This document shows positions 45,488 to 55,700 of a stretch of DNA of 64,000 bases, one piece after another; positions within the stretch are counted from its first letter, which is position 1, and every line of letters starts with the position of its first letter. The stretch is from CANMXU01 sp052030545. GTDB taxonomy: Bacteria; Pseudomonadota; Gammaproteobacteria; Enterobacterales; Alteromonadaceae. The stretch lies in NCBI RefSeq assembly GCF_052030545.1, contig NZ_JBPDIH010000006.1:284868-348867 (forward strand), written 5' to 3'. Position numbers and translations under genes: made by a program. A model generated the notes under the pieces. It ran no database searches. It was not told where the DNA came from and was given only the letters and a program-made list of their open reading frames with translations.

Positions 45488-47368
45488 ATGAAATATGTCG
45501 ACAACTATCAAGCATCTAAACAATCTCCTGCTGACTATTGGCGTGAACAAGCACTTAAGTTACCTTGGTTTAAGCAACCTTCTCAGATCTTGTCGACCAA
45601 TGAACAAGGCAGTTACGACTGGTTTAGTGACGGCCAATTAAATACCAGTTATATCGCCTTAGATTACCAAATTGAACAAGGCCGCGGTGAACAAGCCGCG
45701 TTAATATACGACTCACCGGTCACTGGGCAGAAAAAAACCTACACCTTTAATGAGCTATGCCATGAAGTGGCTAAGTTTGCCGATGTATTGCAAAAGAAAG
45801 GGGTTAGCAAAGGTGACCGCGTTTTAATTTATATGCCGATGATCCCAGAAGCAGCAATCGCCATGCTTGCCTGTGCCCGACTTGGCGCCATTCACTCAGT
45901 TGTTTTTGGTGGTTTTGCTCCACATGAATTGGCTATACGTATTAATGATGCCACACCAAAAGTTATCGTAACGGCTAGCTGCGGTATTGAAATCAACAAA
46001 GTATTGCAATACAAACCTTTGGTCGATAAAGCCATTGAACAGTGTAAGGCCAAACCCAGTACCTGTATTGTTTTTCAACGTGAACAAGTACTCGCAGAAC
46101 TTGTTGAGGGACGTGACTTTTCATGGCAAGAACTTATTCAAGATGCCACGCCAATTCCGCCAGTACCCGTACAGGCAACTGATCCGCTTTATATCTTATA
46201 TACATCGGGTACCACAGGTACGCCAAAAGGGGTTGTGCGTGACAATGGCGGCCATGCGGTAGCAATGACCTACAGCATGAAAACGGTTTATGGTATGGAA
46301 GCTGGCGATGTCTTTTGGGCGGCTTCAGATGTGGGTTGGGTGGTCGGCCATTCTTACATTGTTTACGCACCGTTAATGGCAGGTTGTACCACCATTTTAT
46401 ATGAAGGAAAACCGGTGAGAACACCTGATGCTGGCGCATTTTGGCGAGTATGTAGCGAGCACAATGTTAAAGCGCTATTTACTGCGCCAACCGCATTTCG
46501 CGCAGTATGCAAAGAAGACCCAGAAGCTGAGCTGATCAAAAACTATGACTTGTCATGTTTAGAGCGCTTGTATTTAGCCGGTGAACGACTAGACCCTGCC
46601 ACTTACAATTGGCTAAAAGATAAAACCTCATTACCGGTTATTGATCACTGGTGGCAAACCGAAACCGGTTGGGCAATTGCAGGCAACCCTGTTGGCATCG
46701 AATTTTTAGCAACCAAAGCCGGTTCCGCAGGCGTACCAATTCCTGGCTACCAAGTAGAAATTCTTGATGGCCAAGGCAATCAAGTACCCGCAGGTGAAGA
46801 AGGCTGTATTGCCGTAAAACTGCCATTACCTCCTGGGTGTTTACAAACTATTTGGCAAAATCCAGACCGTTTTAAAGCGGGCTATTTAAATACCTATCCA
46901 GGTTATTACATTACCGGTGACGGCGGTTACATTGATGAAGAAGGTTACCTCTATATTATGGGGAGAACCGACGACATTATTAATGTTGCCGGCCATAGAA
47001 TGTCGACCGGTGAAATGGAAGAAGTATTGTCATCTCACGACGCAGTAGCAGAATGTGCGGTAATTGGTGTGCATTGCGAACTTAAAGGGCAGGTTCCTTT
47101 TGGTTTAGTGGTCACTAAAAATGGCATTAAACTGGGCGATGATGAATTAGTGACAAGTTTAAAAGGTACTGTTCGGGAAGAAATTGGCGCGATTGCGTCA
47201 TTGAAAGAGGTATTGGTAGTTGAGCGCTTACCTAAAACCCGTTCAGGTAAAATACTGCGCAAAGTCATGCGACAAATGGTCGATGGGGAAGATTATCAAG
47301 TGCCATCAACCATAGACGATCCTGAGATCATTAATGAGCTATCAACCCGTTTTGCCCAGCTCAGTTAA
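45488..47368 (+). CDS. prpE: Propionyl-CoA synthetase (acyl-CoA synthetase)
   Basis: 626 residues. ANL-superfamily ligase: P-loop-like Y-T-S-G-T-T-G-T-P-K-G, adenylate motif W-W-Q-T-E-T-G-W, hinge G-R-T-D-D-I-I-N-V-A-G-H-R and C-terminal catalytic Lys in T-R-S-G-K-I-L. Length and the opening (YVDNYQASKQSPADYWREQ) fit PrpE rather than acetyl-CoA synthetase (about 650). It makes propionyl-CoA from propionate, ATP and CoA. The 2-methylcitrate genes (prpBCD) are not in this window, so PrpE here stands alone. Confidence 0.9.
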   Translation: MKYVDNYQASKQSPADYWREQALKLPWFKQPSQILSTNEQGSYDWFSDGQLNTSYIALDYQIEQGRGEQAALIYDSPVTGQKKTYTFNELCHEVAKFADVLQKKGVSKGDRVLIYMPMIPEAAIAMLACARLGAIHSVVFGGFAPHELAIRINDATPKVIVTASCGIEINKVLQYKPLVDKAIEQCKAKPSTCIVFQREQVLAELVEGRDFSWQELIQDATPIPPVPVQATDPLYILYTSGTTGTPKGVVRDNGGHAVAMTYSMKTVYGMEAGDVFWAASDVGWVVGHSYIVYAPLMAGCTTILYEGKPVRTPDAGAFWRVCSEHNVKALFTAPTAFRAVCKEDPEAELIKNYDLSCLERLYLAGERLDPATYNWLKDKTSLPVIDHWWQTETGWAIAGNPVGIEFLATKAGSAGVPIPGYQVEILDGQGNQVPAGEEGCIAVKLPLPPGCLQTIWQNPDRFKAGYLNTYPGYYITGDGGYIDEEGYLYIMGRTDDIINVAGHRMSTGEMEEVLSSHDAVAECAVIGVHCELKGQVPFGLVVTKNGIKLGDDELVTSLKGTVREEIGAIASLKEVLVVERLPKTRSGKILRKVMRQMVDGEDYQVPSTIDDPEIINELSTRFAQLS

Positions 47369-47455
47369 GCTTTAACTCAGTTAAGCTTTAGTTCAGCCTA
47401 AGCAATTAATCTGAACTCAGGTTAATGGCTATGACTTAAACACAAGGCTTTACCC

Positions 47456-47503
47456 CAGCAAGCACAGTGAATTCCGACCAGTTATTCGTGCTTGCTGTTT
47501 TTT
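47456..47503 (+). terminator. Probable terminator after prpE
   Basis: A 10-bp stem CAGCAAGCAC / GTGCTTGCTG with a 22-base loop, then TTTTTT. A tandem 16-bp repeat (47360-47375, 47376-47391) overlapping the stop codon lies just upstream. Confidence 0.7.
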
Positions 47504-47575
47504 GCTCTTTCATTTGCTGCTTTAGTTTGCTGCTTTAATTTTCTGTTTAGTGAAAAATCTACACGGTTAACGCCA

Positions 47576-48028
47576 TTAGTCGGCAAACATATTTTTAATT
47601 TCATCCCACAAACCAAGCGACTCATTAGCAAATAAATCAATCCCTAAAGCGGATTTAAAGACATACAACAATAATAAAATCAGCCCTAATAACATCAAAC
47701 CAAAAATAAAGATTGCCAATAAGAACATGCCAAAAGCCATCACCCGCTCCGACGATGACAACTGTCTGCGATTAAGCCCAAAGAGGAAAACTAAATAAAA
47801 ACTCCATGGCATAAAAGGCAAAACTAAGGTTGGTCTTACATCAATACTATGGCGACGCCACTGCGTTGCTTTTATCGCTTTTCGAAGTGCAGACTTTTGC
47901 GCCGTAGAAAAACTGTCAGCGTCGCGCTTATCCATACTTTGCAGTAAATTATTGACCGTTAAGCTCTCTTTCGCGTTGCCCTTGGAATTGCCAGAATTTA
48001 TTGTTTTAACATCATTACGTCGAGCCAT
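47576..48028 (-). CDS. Small conserved membrane protein, unknown function
   Basis: 150 residues from ATG 48028 (MARRNDVKTINS); the longer frame adds an unlikely 15-residue lead. A polar basic N-half (about 1-60) is followed by two strongly hydrophobic helices (about 72-90 and 97-128) and a short acidic C-terminus. I recall similar proteins beside unrelated genes in Shewanella and relatives (basic N-region with a K-R-D-A motif, then W-R-R-H-S-I-D-V-R), sometimes misnamed; no function can be assigned from sequence. Confidence 0.7.
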   Translation of the reverse strand: MARRNDVKTINSGNSKGNAKESLTVNNLLQSMDKRDADSFSTAQKSALRKAIKATQWRRHSIDVRPTLVLPFMPWSFYLVFLFGLNRRQLSSSERVMAFGMFLLAIFIFGLMLLGLILLLLYVFKSALGIDLFANESLGLWDEIKNMFAD

Positions 48029-48148
48029 TGTCGTCCTACCATTGATAAAAGTTATAAGTGACAAATAAAGCACTTACCCTTATGACTATAGCAGTTACTC
48101 AATGAATCAAAGACTTGTATACGAAGCATTCGTAACACACCAATGACG

Positions 48149-49018
48149 TCAGTCCTTTTGTTTCACATGCTCAATAAAGGCTTTGCTCGCTTTCGAGAGG
48201 TAACAATTACTTTTCCACGCCAGCCCAAGTTTAAATTTTATTGCTGGCTGAAAAGGCACAATGGTTAAGTTTTTATCATGCTGAGCAATGCGGGCTAAAC
48301 AAGTGGTTATGCCAACATTATTGGCAACCAGCGATTTTTGCAGTTCTATTAAATTCGTTTCCATACGCACATCTAACACTAACTTTTCTGATTTAGCATA
48401 ACGACTTACCACTTCCCGCAAAAAATAGCCTTGATGAAAAAGCACTAAGGGTTGCTGACAAAATTGCGCTAATGACAGTTTTTGCTGTTGAGCCAAGACA
48501 TGCTCACTTGCCATAGCTGCCACCACTTCTTCTTCAATAAGCGGCATATAACGCATATTTTCATGTTGCTGATCGCTGCGCACCAGCGCAAGGTCAAGCT
48601 CACCATTTAGCAACTTTTGCTCTAATGAAGCCGTGCCTTGGTCAATTAAATGAATGGTAATGTTGGGGTATTTTTGCTTAAAGCTCGATAACATTTGGGG
48701 AAAATAATACGAGCCCATCATTGCTGAAACGCCTAATGAAATACTGCCGCGGTGATGATCTTTAAGCTCTGACAATTCCAACTGCATTTGCGCAGCTTGT
48801 GCAAGCAAAGCTTTGGCGCGCTGATAAAGTAACTTGCCATCAGCGGTTAAATACGCTTTTTTTTCACTGCGATTAATTAACGTCAGCTCAAGCTCTTGTT
48901 CTAACTTTTTAATCGCAATAGTCAACGCAGGCTGAGCAATGCCAATTTTTTCAGCGGTTCGCGTAAAATTTCCTTCTTCTGCCAATTGGCAAAAATAGCC
49001 TAAACGCTTTAAATTCAT
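48149..49018 (-). CDS. LysR-family regulator of the glutarate operon
   Basis: 289 residues from ATG 49018 (MNLKRLGYFCQLAEEGNFT); ATG 49021 is one codon earlier. It has a LysR winged HTH, with the Q-P-A-L-T-I-A-I-K-K-L-E recognition helix, and an effector domain. It diverges from gcdH across 124 bp that contain a perfect LTTR-type dyad (49052-49077), so it almost certainly controls the gcdH/CoA-transferase operon, as GcdR does in pseudomonads. The coinducer is probably glutarate or glutaryl-CoA, by analogy only. Confidence 0.88.
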   Translation of the reverse strand: MNLKRLGYFCQLAEEGNFTRTAEKIGIAQPALTIAIKKLEQELELTLINRSEKKAYLTADGKLLYQRAKALLAQAAQMQLELSELKDHHRGSISLGVSAMMGSYYFPQMLSSFKQKYPNITIHLIDQGTASLEQKLLNGELDLALVRSDQQHENMRYMPLIEEEVVAAMASEHVLAQQQKLSLAQFCQQPLVLFHQGYFLREVVSRYAKSEKLVLDVRMETNLIELQKSLVANNVGITTCLARIAQHDKNLTIVPFQPAIKFKLGLAWKSNCYLSKASKAFIEHVKQKD

Positions 49019-49051
49019 CATCTTTTCACTTAAATAATCACATATATAAAT

Positions 49052-49077
49052 TATATTAAAAGTATAGCTTTAATATA
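49052..49077. promoter_or_regulatory. LysR-type operator between lysR and gcdH
   Basis: Perfect 9-bp inverted repeat TATATTAAA (49052-49060) and TTTAATATA (49069-49077), spacer 8 bp. The dyad has the size and T-N11-A content expected of an LTTR binding site and sits between the divergent starts. Confidence 0.65.
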
Positions 49078-49142
49078 TTATATTTATTATTTGTTTGGTA
49101 CTAAAGTAGGTTTATTGAACACGCTATTTTGGAGCGCTACTA

Positions 49143-50324
49143 ATGAGCCAATCTCTAACCCCATTTAATTGGCAAGACGCCATGTCACTAGAGCTACAGT
49201 TAAGTCAAGAAGAGCGGATGATCCGCGATACCGCACGCAATTACTGCCAAGAAAAGCTATTACCTCGTGTCTTAAATGCCAACCGCAATGAACATTTCGA
49301 CCGAGAAATAATGACTGAATTAGGCGAACTAGGCTTATTAGGTTCAACCGTTTCAAGTGAATATGGCGGCAGTGAAGTTAATTATGTCAGTTACGGCTTA
49401 ATTGCTCGAGAAGTTGAGCGCGTAGACAGCGGCTATCGCAGTGCGATGAGCGTGCAATCATCGTTAGTTATTCACCCGATATACACCTATGGCAGCGAAC
49501 AGCAAAAACAAAAATATTTACCGAAACTGATCAGTGGTCAATGGGTTGGCTGTTTTGGTTTAACAGAGCCTGACTCTGGTAGCGATCCCGCGTCTTTAAC
49601 GACCCGAGCCAAAAAAGTTGATGGCGGCTATCTGCTCACCGGCAATAAAATGTGGATCACCAACTCGCCAATTGCCGATGTTTTTGTGGTTTGGGCAAAG
49701 CTTGATGGCGTTATCCGCGGTTTTGTCCTTGAAAAAGGCATGGCAGGTTTATCCGCGCCTAAAATAGACGGAAAATTTTCACTGCGCGCTTCTATCACCG
49801 GCGAAATAGTCATGGACAATGTTTTTGTGCCTGAAGAAAATATCTTCCCAACAATTAAAGGCTTAGCTGGCCCATTTGGTTGTTTAAACAAAGCCCGTTA
49901 TGGTATTTCATGGGGAAGCATCGGCGCTGCTGAATTTTGTTTTCACGCCGCGCGCAATTACACTTTGGACAGAAAGCAATTTAATCGCCCACTGGCAGCC
50001 AATCAATTAATTCAAAAGAAACTCGCCGACATGCAAACCGAAATTAGCCTTGGCCTGCAAAGCTGTTTGCAAATGGGCAGGTTAATGGATAACAACCAAT
50101 GTCCGGTTGAACTAATTTCCTTATTAAAACGCAACAATTGCGGTAAAGCACTAGATATTGCCCGCGTCGCCCGAGATATGCATGGCGGTAATGGCATTAG
50201 TGATGAATTTGGCGTAATTCGCCATGTTATGAATCTAGAAGCGGTTAACACCTATGAAGGAACACACGATGTGCATGCCTTAATTCTTGGCCGTGCCATT
50301 ACCGGTATTCAAGCATTCTGCTAA
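49143..50324 (+). CDS. gcdH: Glutaryl-CoA dehydrogenase
   Basis: 393 residues. Acyl-CoA dehydrogenase fold with W-V-G-C-F-G-L-T-E-P-D-S-G-S-D-P, G-N-K-M-W-I-T-N-S and the catalytic base Glu in T-Y-E-G-T-H-D-V-H-A-L-I-L-G-R-A-I-T-G, the form typical of glutaryl-CoA dehydrogenases. It oxidises and decarboxylates glutaryl-CoA to crotonyl-CoA in lysine and glutarate breakdown, passing electrons to ETF. The CoA-transferase that would make glutaryl-CoA follows 19 bp downstream, one operon. Confidence 0.93.
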   Translation: MSQSLTPFNWQDAMSLELQLSQEERMIRDTARNYCQEKLLPRVLNANRNEHFDREIMTELGELGLLGSTVSSEYGGSEVNYVSYGLIAREVERVDSGYRSAMSVQSSLVIHPIYTYGSEQQKQKYLPKLISGQWVGCFGLTEPDSGSDPASLTTRAKKVDGGYLLTGNKMWITNSPIADVFVVWAKLDGVIRGFVLEKGMAGLSAPKIDGKFSLRASITGEIVMDNVFVPEENIFPTIKGLAGPFGCLNKARYGISWGSIGAAEFCFHAARNYTLDRKQFNRPLAANQLIQKKLADMQTEISLGLQSCLQMGRLMDNNQCPVELISLLKRNNCGKALDIARVARDMHGGNGISDEFGVIRHVMNLEAVNTYEGTHDVHALILGRAITGIQAFC

Positions 50325-50343
50325 GCGTTTTTAGGAAATAATT

Positions 50344-51564
50344 ATGCAAAATACTGGCGCATTACAGGGCATTAAAGTACTGGATTTAAGTCGAATATTG
50401 GCAGGGCCTTGGGCTTCACAATTACTGGCGGACATGGGCGCTCAAGTAATCAAAGTTGAGCAACCCAAAAAAGGCGATGATACCCGTTATTGGGGGCCTC
50501 CTTTTATTGAAAATTCTCAACCAGAACAGCCAGACTATGCCGCCTATTTTCATTGCGCCAATCGAAATAAACAATCAATCGCCGTTGATATTAAAACCAG
50601 CCAAGGGCAAGCGATTATTCACGCATTGGCGCGTAAAGCGGATGTGATCATTGAAAATTTTAAAGTTGGCGGGTTAAAGCAATATCAACTCGATTATGAT
50701 TACATCAAAACCATTAATCCTCGATTAGTTTATTGTTCTATTACTGGCTTTGGTCAAACAGGGCCTTGGGCGCATAAAGCTGGATACGACGCGATGATCC
50801 AAGCCGAAGGCGGTTTGATGAGTCTAACTGGTGAGCCTAATGGCAGCCCTATAAAAGTAGGGGTTGCTGTGGTTGATGTTATGACAGGTTTATACGCCAG
50901 CAATGCGATATTGGCGGCATTATTTGCTCGCCAGCAACGTCAATTAGGTCAGTACATAGATATTGCACTGCTTGATGTACAGCTAGCAACATTAGCGAAT
51001 CAAAGCATGAATTACTTAGCCAGCGGTAAAAACCCGCAGCGCTGCGGCAACGCACACCCCAATATTGTGCCCTACCAAAGTTTTGCTACGCAAGATGGCT
51101 CTATATTGCTGGCAATCGGAAACGATACTCAGTTTGAAAAATTTTGCCAACGCGCCCAATGTGCTGAATTAGCGCAAAACCCTAACTTTCAAACCAACAG
51201 CGCACGGGTAAAACATCGAAAAGCCCTAGTGCCATTGCTTGCTAGTATTATCGCCAAGCAAACCAGTCAATGGTGGTTAAATGCCTTAGAGCAAATATCC
51301 GTGCCAGTTGGTGCGATAAATTCAGTTGAACAAGTCTTTGCCCATGAGCAAATTAAACACAGGAAAATGCTTAAACATGTTAACGACCAAACTGGCAAAA
51401 CGGTAGCAACCGTTGCTTGCCCAATTAACATGTCGGCCACACCACTAAGCTACCAAAGCGCCGCACCTAATTTAGGGCAACACAGCCAAGCACTATTAAA
51501 ACAAGAACTCGCACTTGATGATGATGCTATCGAGCAACTATTTAAACAGGGAATAATTGGCTAA
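50344..51564 (+). CDS. CaiB/BaiF-type CoA-transferase, probable glutarate CoA-transferase
   Basis: 406 residues, family III CoA-transferase. It opens L-Q-G-I-K-V-L-D-L-S-R-I-L-A-G-P-W-A and has the catalytic Asp178 in V-A-V-V-D-V-M-T-G, following the G-G-L-M-S-L-T-G motif. The family moves CoA between dicarboxylates through an aspartyl-CoA intermediate. Its place right behind gcdH makes it the likely succinyl-CoA:glutarate CoA-transferase (SUGCT-like) supplying glutaryl-CoA. Confidence 0.87.
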   Translation: MQNTGALQGIKVLDLSRILAGPWASQLLADMGAQVIKVEQPKKGDDTRYWGPPFIENSQPEQPDYAAYFHCANRNKQSIAVDIKTSQGQAIIHALARKADVIIENFKVGGLKQYQLDYDYIKTINPRLVYCSITGFGQTGPWAHKAGYDAMIQAEGGLMSLTGEPNGSPIKVGVAVVDVMTGLYASNAILAALFARQQRQLGQYIDIALLDVQLATLANQSMNYLASGKNPQRCGNAHPNIVPYQSFATQDGSILLAIGNDTQFEKFCQRAQCAELAQNPNFQTNSARVKHRKALVPLLASIIAKQTSQWWLNALEQISVPVGAINSVEQVFAHEQIKHRKMLKHVNDQTGKTVATVACPINMSATPLSYQSAAPNLGQHSQALLKQELALDDDAIEQLFKQGIIG

Positions 51565-51583
51565 GAAGGTTTAACAATAGCAA

Positions 51584-52078
51584 TTAAGAGTTAAGCGAGT
51601 ACGCCATTTCGTAATCATCCATGACATAATTTTGGCCAATATCAACACATATCTCGCCGGTTTTAATAAAACCAAACTTCTCGTATGCGGCAATTGAGCC
51701 ATGGTTATATTTATTCACAGTAAGGGTTATTTCAGTTAAAGCTAACTCGTTGCCAAGCTTCACTATAAACGCTAGCGCTTGTCGCCCTAACCCTTTACCG
51801 CGCATCGAGGCAAGCAAATAAAGCTTACTTAGAAAAAGTGCCTTAGCGCGCACTTGAACGGCAAAATAACCCACCGAATTGCCTTGATGTTGAATGACAA
51901 AATAGCGGTAATTCTCATCGTGAATTTGCTGAGCGATGATTTCTGTAGAATGAAAATGAGCAAGCATATAGTCAACTTGCTGTTGACCGATAATGGCAGT
52001 GTAGTGCTCGGGCCATATTTGTTGTGCTAGGGAAACAACGCTATTGATATCTTGATTTGAAACGGCGGGTTGAAACAT
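51584..52078 (-). CDS. GNAT acetyltransferase
   Basis: 164 residues. The N-terminal half includes an A-Q-Q-I-W-P-E-H-Y segment, and the acetyl-CoA motif R-G-K-G-L-G-R-Q-A lies at about residue 105, with N-K-Y-N-H-G-S-I-A-A-Y-E-K-F-G-F downstream. A generic N-acetyltransferase; substrate unknown. It converges with the gcdH operon with only 19 bp between stops and no visible terminator there. Confidence 0.87.
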   Translation of the reverse strand: MFQPAVSNQDINSVVSLAQQIWPEHYTAIIGQQQVDYMLAHFHSTEIIAQQIHDENYRYFVIQHQGNSVGYFAVQVRAKALFLSKLYLLASMRGKGLGRQALAFIVKLGNELALTEITLTVNKYNHGSIAAYEKFGFIKTGEICVDIGQNYVMDDYEMAYSLNS

Positions 52079-52762
52079 AAATTATCCAAAAAGTACTAAA
52101 TGTCGTGATTGTCTATTGTGTTACCGCTCAGGAATGAGCAGATAATTACACGTTGCCTAACCTTACCTTATCTACCGCCAACCTGACTAACTTTTTCTGT
52201 TTCAAGAATAAACAAAATACCCAGTTACACACCAGCAATAGCAGCATTAAAAGCCAAACTATCCACCTTTCGATTAATAATATAAATAACAATTAATTAG
52301 TAAGAAACCACAAACACTTAGATACCATAACATTACAATATTTGCACATAAGTAACATTATTAGACAGAAAAACCTTGACCTTTGCGGGAATTGTAATCA
52401 CTATTTAAGCTATGGAATAAAATTTTGTAATCATGTTAATTAACGGTATTTCCAATATTGTCCTTTTAGTATGGTTAATAAAAACAACCATTACACATAA
52501 TTAAAAATAATATTTACAATAACTTAACCTGAACAACGAGAAGGTTAACTATCAAAAACGACAAATAATGTAGTCACCGCCTGATGAGTCAATAACTAAA
52601 TGCAGGCACTATAGAAAATTTACTAATAATTTAACCAATAAAATAGCAACTGTACTTAAAATGATTATCAATGTTTTAAGTTCATTTAGAACACATTGAA
52701 CATTTAATCATATAAATACTACTAATATTTTAAGAAAGTAAAAGTTATAGAGGGGATAACTT
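52079..52762. other. AT-rich 684-bp intergenic region
   Basis: Very AT-rich, with no supported gene. It holds the promoter region of the large lipoprotein gene, but no single -35/-10 pair stands out. The leader ends in an unusual G-rich ribosome site, AGAGGGGAT (52749-52757), before the ATG at 52763. A 33-codon hydrophobic minus-strand frame (52146-52247) is noted but not called. Confidence 0.5.
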
Positions 52763-55700
52763 ATGCCAACGATCAAAAAAAGGCTGGTCACAAATCGCGC
52801 CTTACCTGCGATATTAATAGGTAGCTGCTTATTAACCGCTTGTAATTCCGAAGATGTTAATAATAGTGCGCCAGGCATACCAACGGCAAAAAATAATATT
52901 GCGTTTGATGGTCAGAGTTTTACAACAGACTTAACCGCCTACGACGCTGATAATGACGCGTTAACTTACGAGTACGTAAGTGGACCTGAGTGGTTATCAA
53001 TATCAGGCAACCAATTAATTGGTACACCACCATCTCAAGACATTGGTCAGCATACGATTGAAATTTTGGTATCAGACGGTAAGGCTAGCTCAACGAACTC
53101 TTTTGACTTTTATGTTAAAGATTTTGGCCCGACTAACGTGGTAATTATTAACCTCGATGGCACCAATAGAAACCATTTAGGTACATACCATAATGTTAAA
53201 GACGGTAGTGTAACGCCGAATATTGATGCCTTTGCCAATCAAGGTAAGAAATTCCAAAAGGCACACACAGTCGTTACGGAAACTATCCCAAGCTTAAATA
53301 GTGTCATAACGGGTATGTACCCACACCAAAGTGGTGTGGAAGGTACGCAACAAGTATGGAAAACAAGTGCGGTTTTATTACCTGATGTCTTAAAAAATAA
53401 TAACTACTTAGTGGGTATTTTAGGTAAAGCCAGTGAAGCAACACCGTCTACGCCATATGCTTGGGATATTATCGGTAGCGATATTGACTCGCAAAATATC
53501 GAAACCGCAGCCAATGTCGCTAACAGCCTATTTGAAAAAGCCAGACTTGCTGACCAACCATTTTTCTTTACTTACAACGTTCCTGAGCCACAACAAAGTT
53601 TTTGGGCACTATCTACGGCTGAAAAAGACGAAAACGAAACAGAGCAACAAGCTCAATACAGCCCCACTGATCCGGCATATATGGCAATTAAATCTGCCTT
53701 ACCAACGGGCATTAGCGAAATTGAGCAAGACATTTCTAATTACTTGTCTTCGTTAAGCCGCGGTGATGCACTTGTTGGTGAAGTATTAGCAACCCTAGAA
53801 CAATCGGGTTTTTCCGAAAATACGCTGGTTATTTTATACAGCAACCAAGGTTGGGCGATGCCATATGCTCAAAACAATGTTTGGAATCAAAGCTCAAATA
53901 TTCCATTAATTGTGCGTTGGCCGGGTAAAGTGCCAGCTCAACAAGCAAATAGCACCGACATGATCTCGACCGTTGATTTTATGCCGACCATTTTATCTGC
54001 TCTTGATATTGAAGTACCTGAACAAGTTGCTGGGCAATCATTATTAGCAACACTATTGTTTGATAAAAATTCTGACACGGCTGAAGAAGATGAAGCAGCA
54101 ATTGCTGCATTAGGCTTAGATACCAGCGCTGTATTTAAAACCTATTATGAAGGCTCTGCTGAAAAACGTCGCCCAATGCGCGCAATTCAAACAGCTAAAT
54201 ACAACTACATTTTCAACCCATGGGCAGATGGCACCACAGAAATGGTGACCAACATTGTTGATGGTGCAACGTTCAAAGCTATGGCAGCGAATGGCGCATC
54301 AAACAGCGAGGTGCAAGCACAAGTTGATTTTTATAAAACTCGCGCATTAGAAGAGTTTTACTTATTAGCTAATGATAGCTTAGAACAAACTAATCAAATT
54401 GATAACCCAGAATACCAACAAACGATTGTTACCCTTGAACAACAGCTTGTTGATTGGATGGCAAAAACTGATGATCCAGCGTTATCAGCCTTTTTAAACA
54501 AAGACAATGCAAGCTTTTTACGCATGCACAGTAATAGCTTTTTAGCCAACTGGATGAGCGAACAGCAAGCACAAACGGATGCTAAAAGTGCTGTACTTGG
54601 TCGAGATAAAACTGAAGCAGTATTTTTCCCAAATCACGACAGCTATAACATTCATCAGGGTGAAAAATTAACGGTATCAGCTGAACATGGCGTGGCGAGC
54701 AATGATTACTTATCAGCAACCGCTACCGCTATTACCACTACCTTGTTAGATTTACCAAGTAACGGTACGGTAACGCTTGAAGAAAATGGCGCTTTTGAAT
54801 ACACGCCAGCAGAAGGTTTCATGGGCGTTGATACTTTTACTTACACCGCAAATTCAGTAAGCTCTGAAGAAAGCGCGGTTGCCTTAGTGAAAATCACCGT
54901 GATCAATAACCGTCCAATGGACTTAACCATCGACAATACCCAAGGTGCATTTGGCAAATACTTCGAAGCAAAAGTTTCAGCAACCGACAGCGATGAAGAC
55001 GCACTTACTTACGCCATAGTTGCAGGCCCAAGCTGGTTAAGTATTTCAGGTAGTGACATAGTTGGTTGGCCAATAGAAGATGATATTGGTGAAGTAAACC
55101 TTACGTTATCAGCTAACGACGGAATTGAAGGCATCGAACAGAGCTTTGTTTTGACCATTGCTGAAGCCGCCAATAATCCACCGACCGATATTGCCATTAG
55201 CGCCAATACCGCAGTGGAAAATATTGAATTTACCGCAACGGTATCTGCTTTAGACGCTGACGGCGAATCATTAGCTTATTCACTGGCTAATGAAGTGTTA
55301 TGGCTGACACTGGAAGGTGATCAACTTAAAGGTACGCCAATGACACGCGATATCGGCGTGCATGCACTGCAAATATCGGTAACGGATAAAGAGCAAACGG
55401 TTACCTCAAACTTATCAATAACTGTAGCGGCAAACCAAGCACCAACTGCTATCACAATCAGCGAAACTAAAGCGATTCAAGGACACAGCTTTACTGCTTT
55501 AGTATCCGCGACTGATTTTGAAGAACAAGCGCTAGAATTTACGCTAGAGGGCGATAATTCTTGGTTGACACTAAACGAGTCAGAACTAACAGGTACCCCT
55601 AGTGCAAGCGATGTAGGCACTAGCAATATTACCGTATCAGTTTCTGACGGTACCTCTGTTGTTAAGCAATCATTTGCTGTGACGGTAACGGAAAATACCG

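Noticed and set aside
46134..46439. 101-codon minus-strand ORF inside prpE
   Set aside because: Antisense shadow of the well-supported prpE frame, without start signals or family features.
52146..52247. 33-codon minus-strand hydrophobic frame (MLLLLVCNWVF...)
   Set aside because: One membrane segment with a basic tail looks plausible, but there is no well-spaced ribosome site and no independent support; AT-rich sequence yields such frames by chance.
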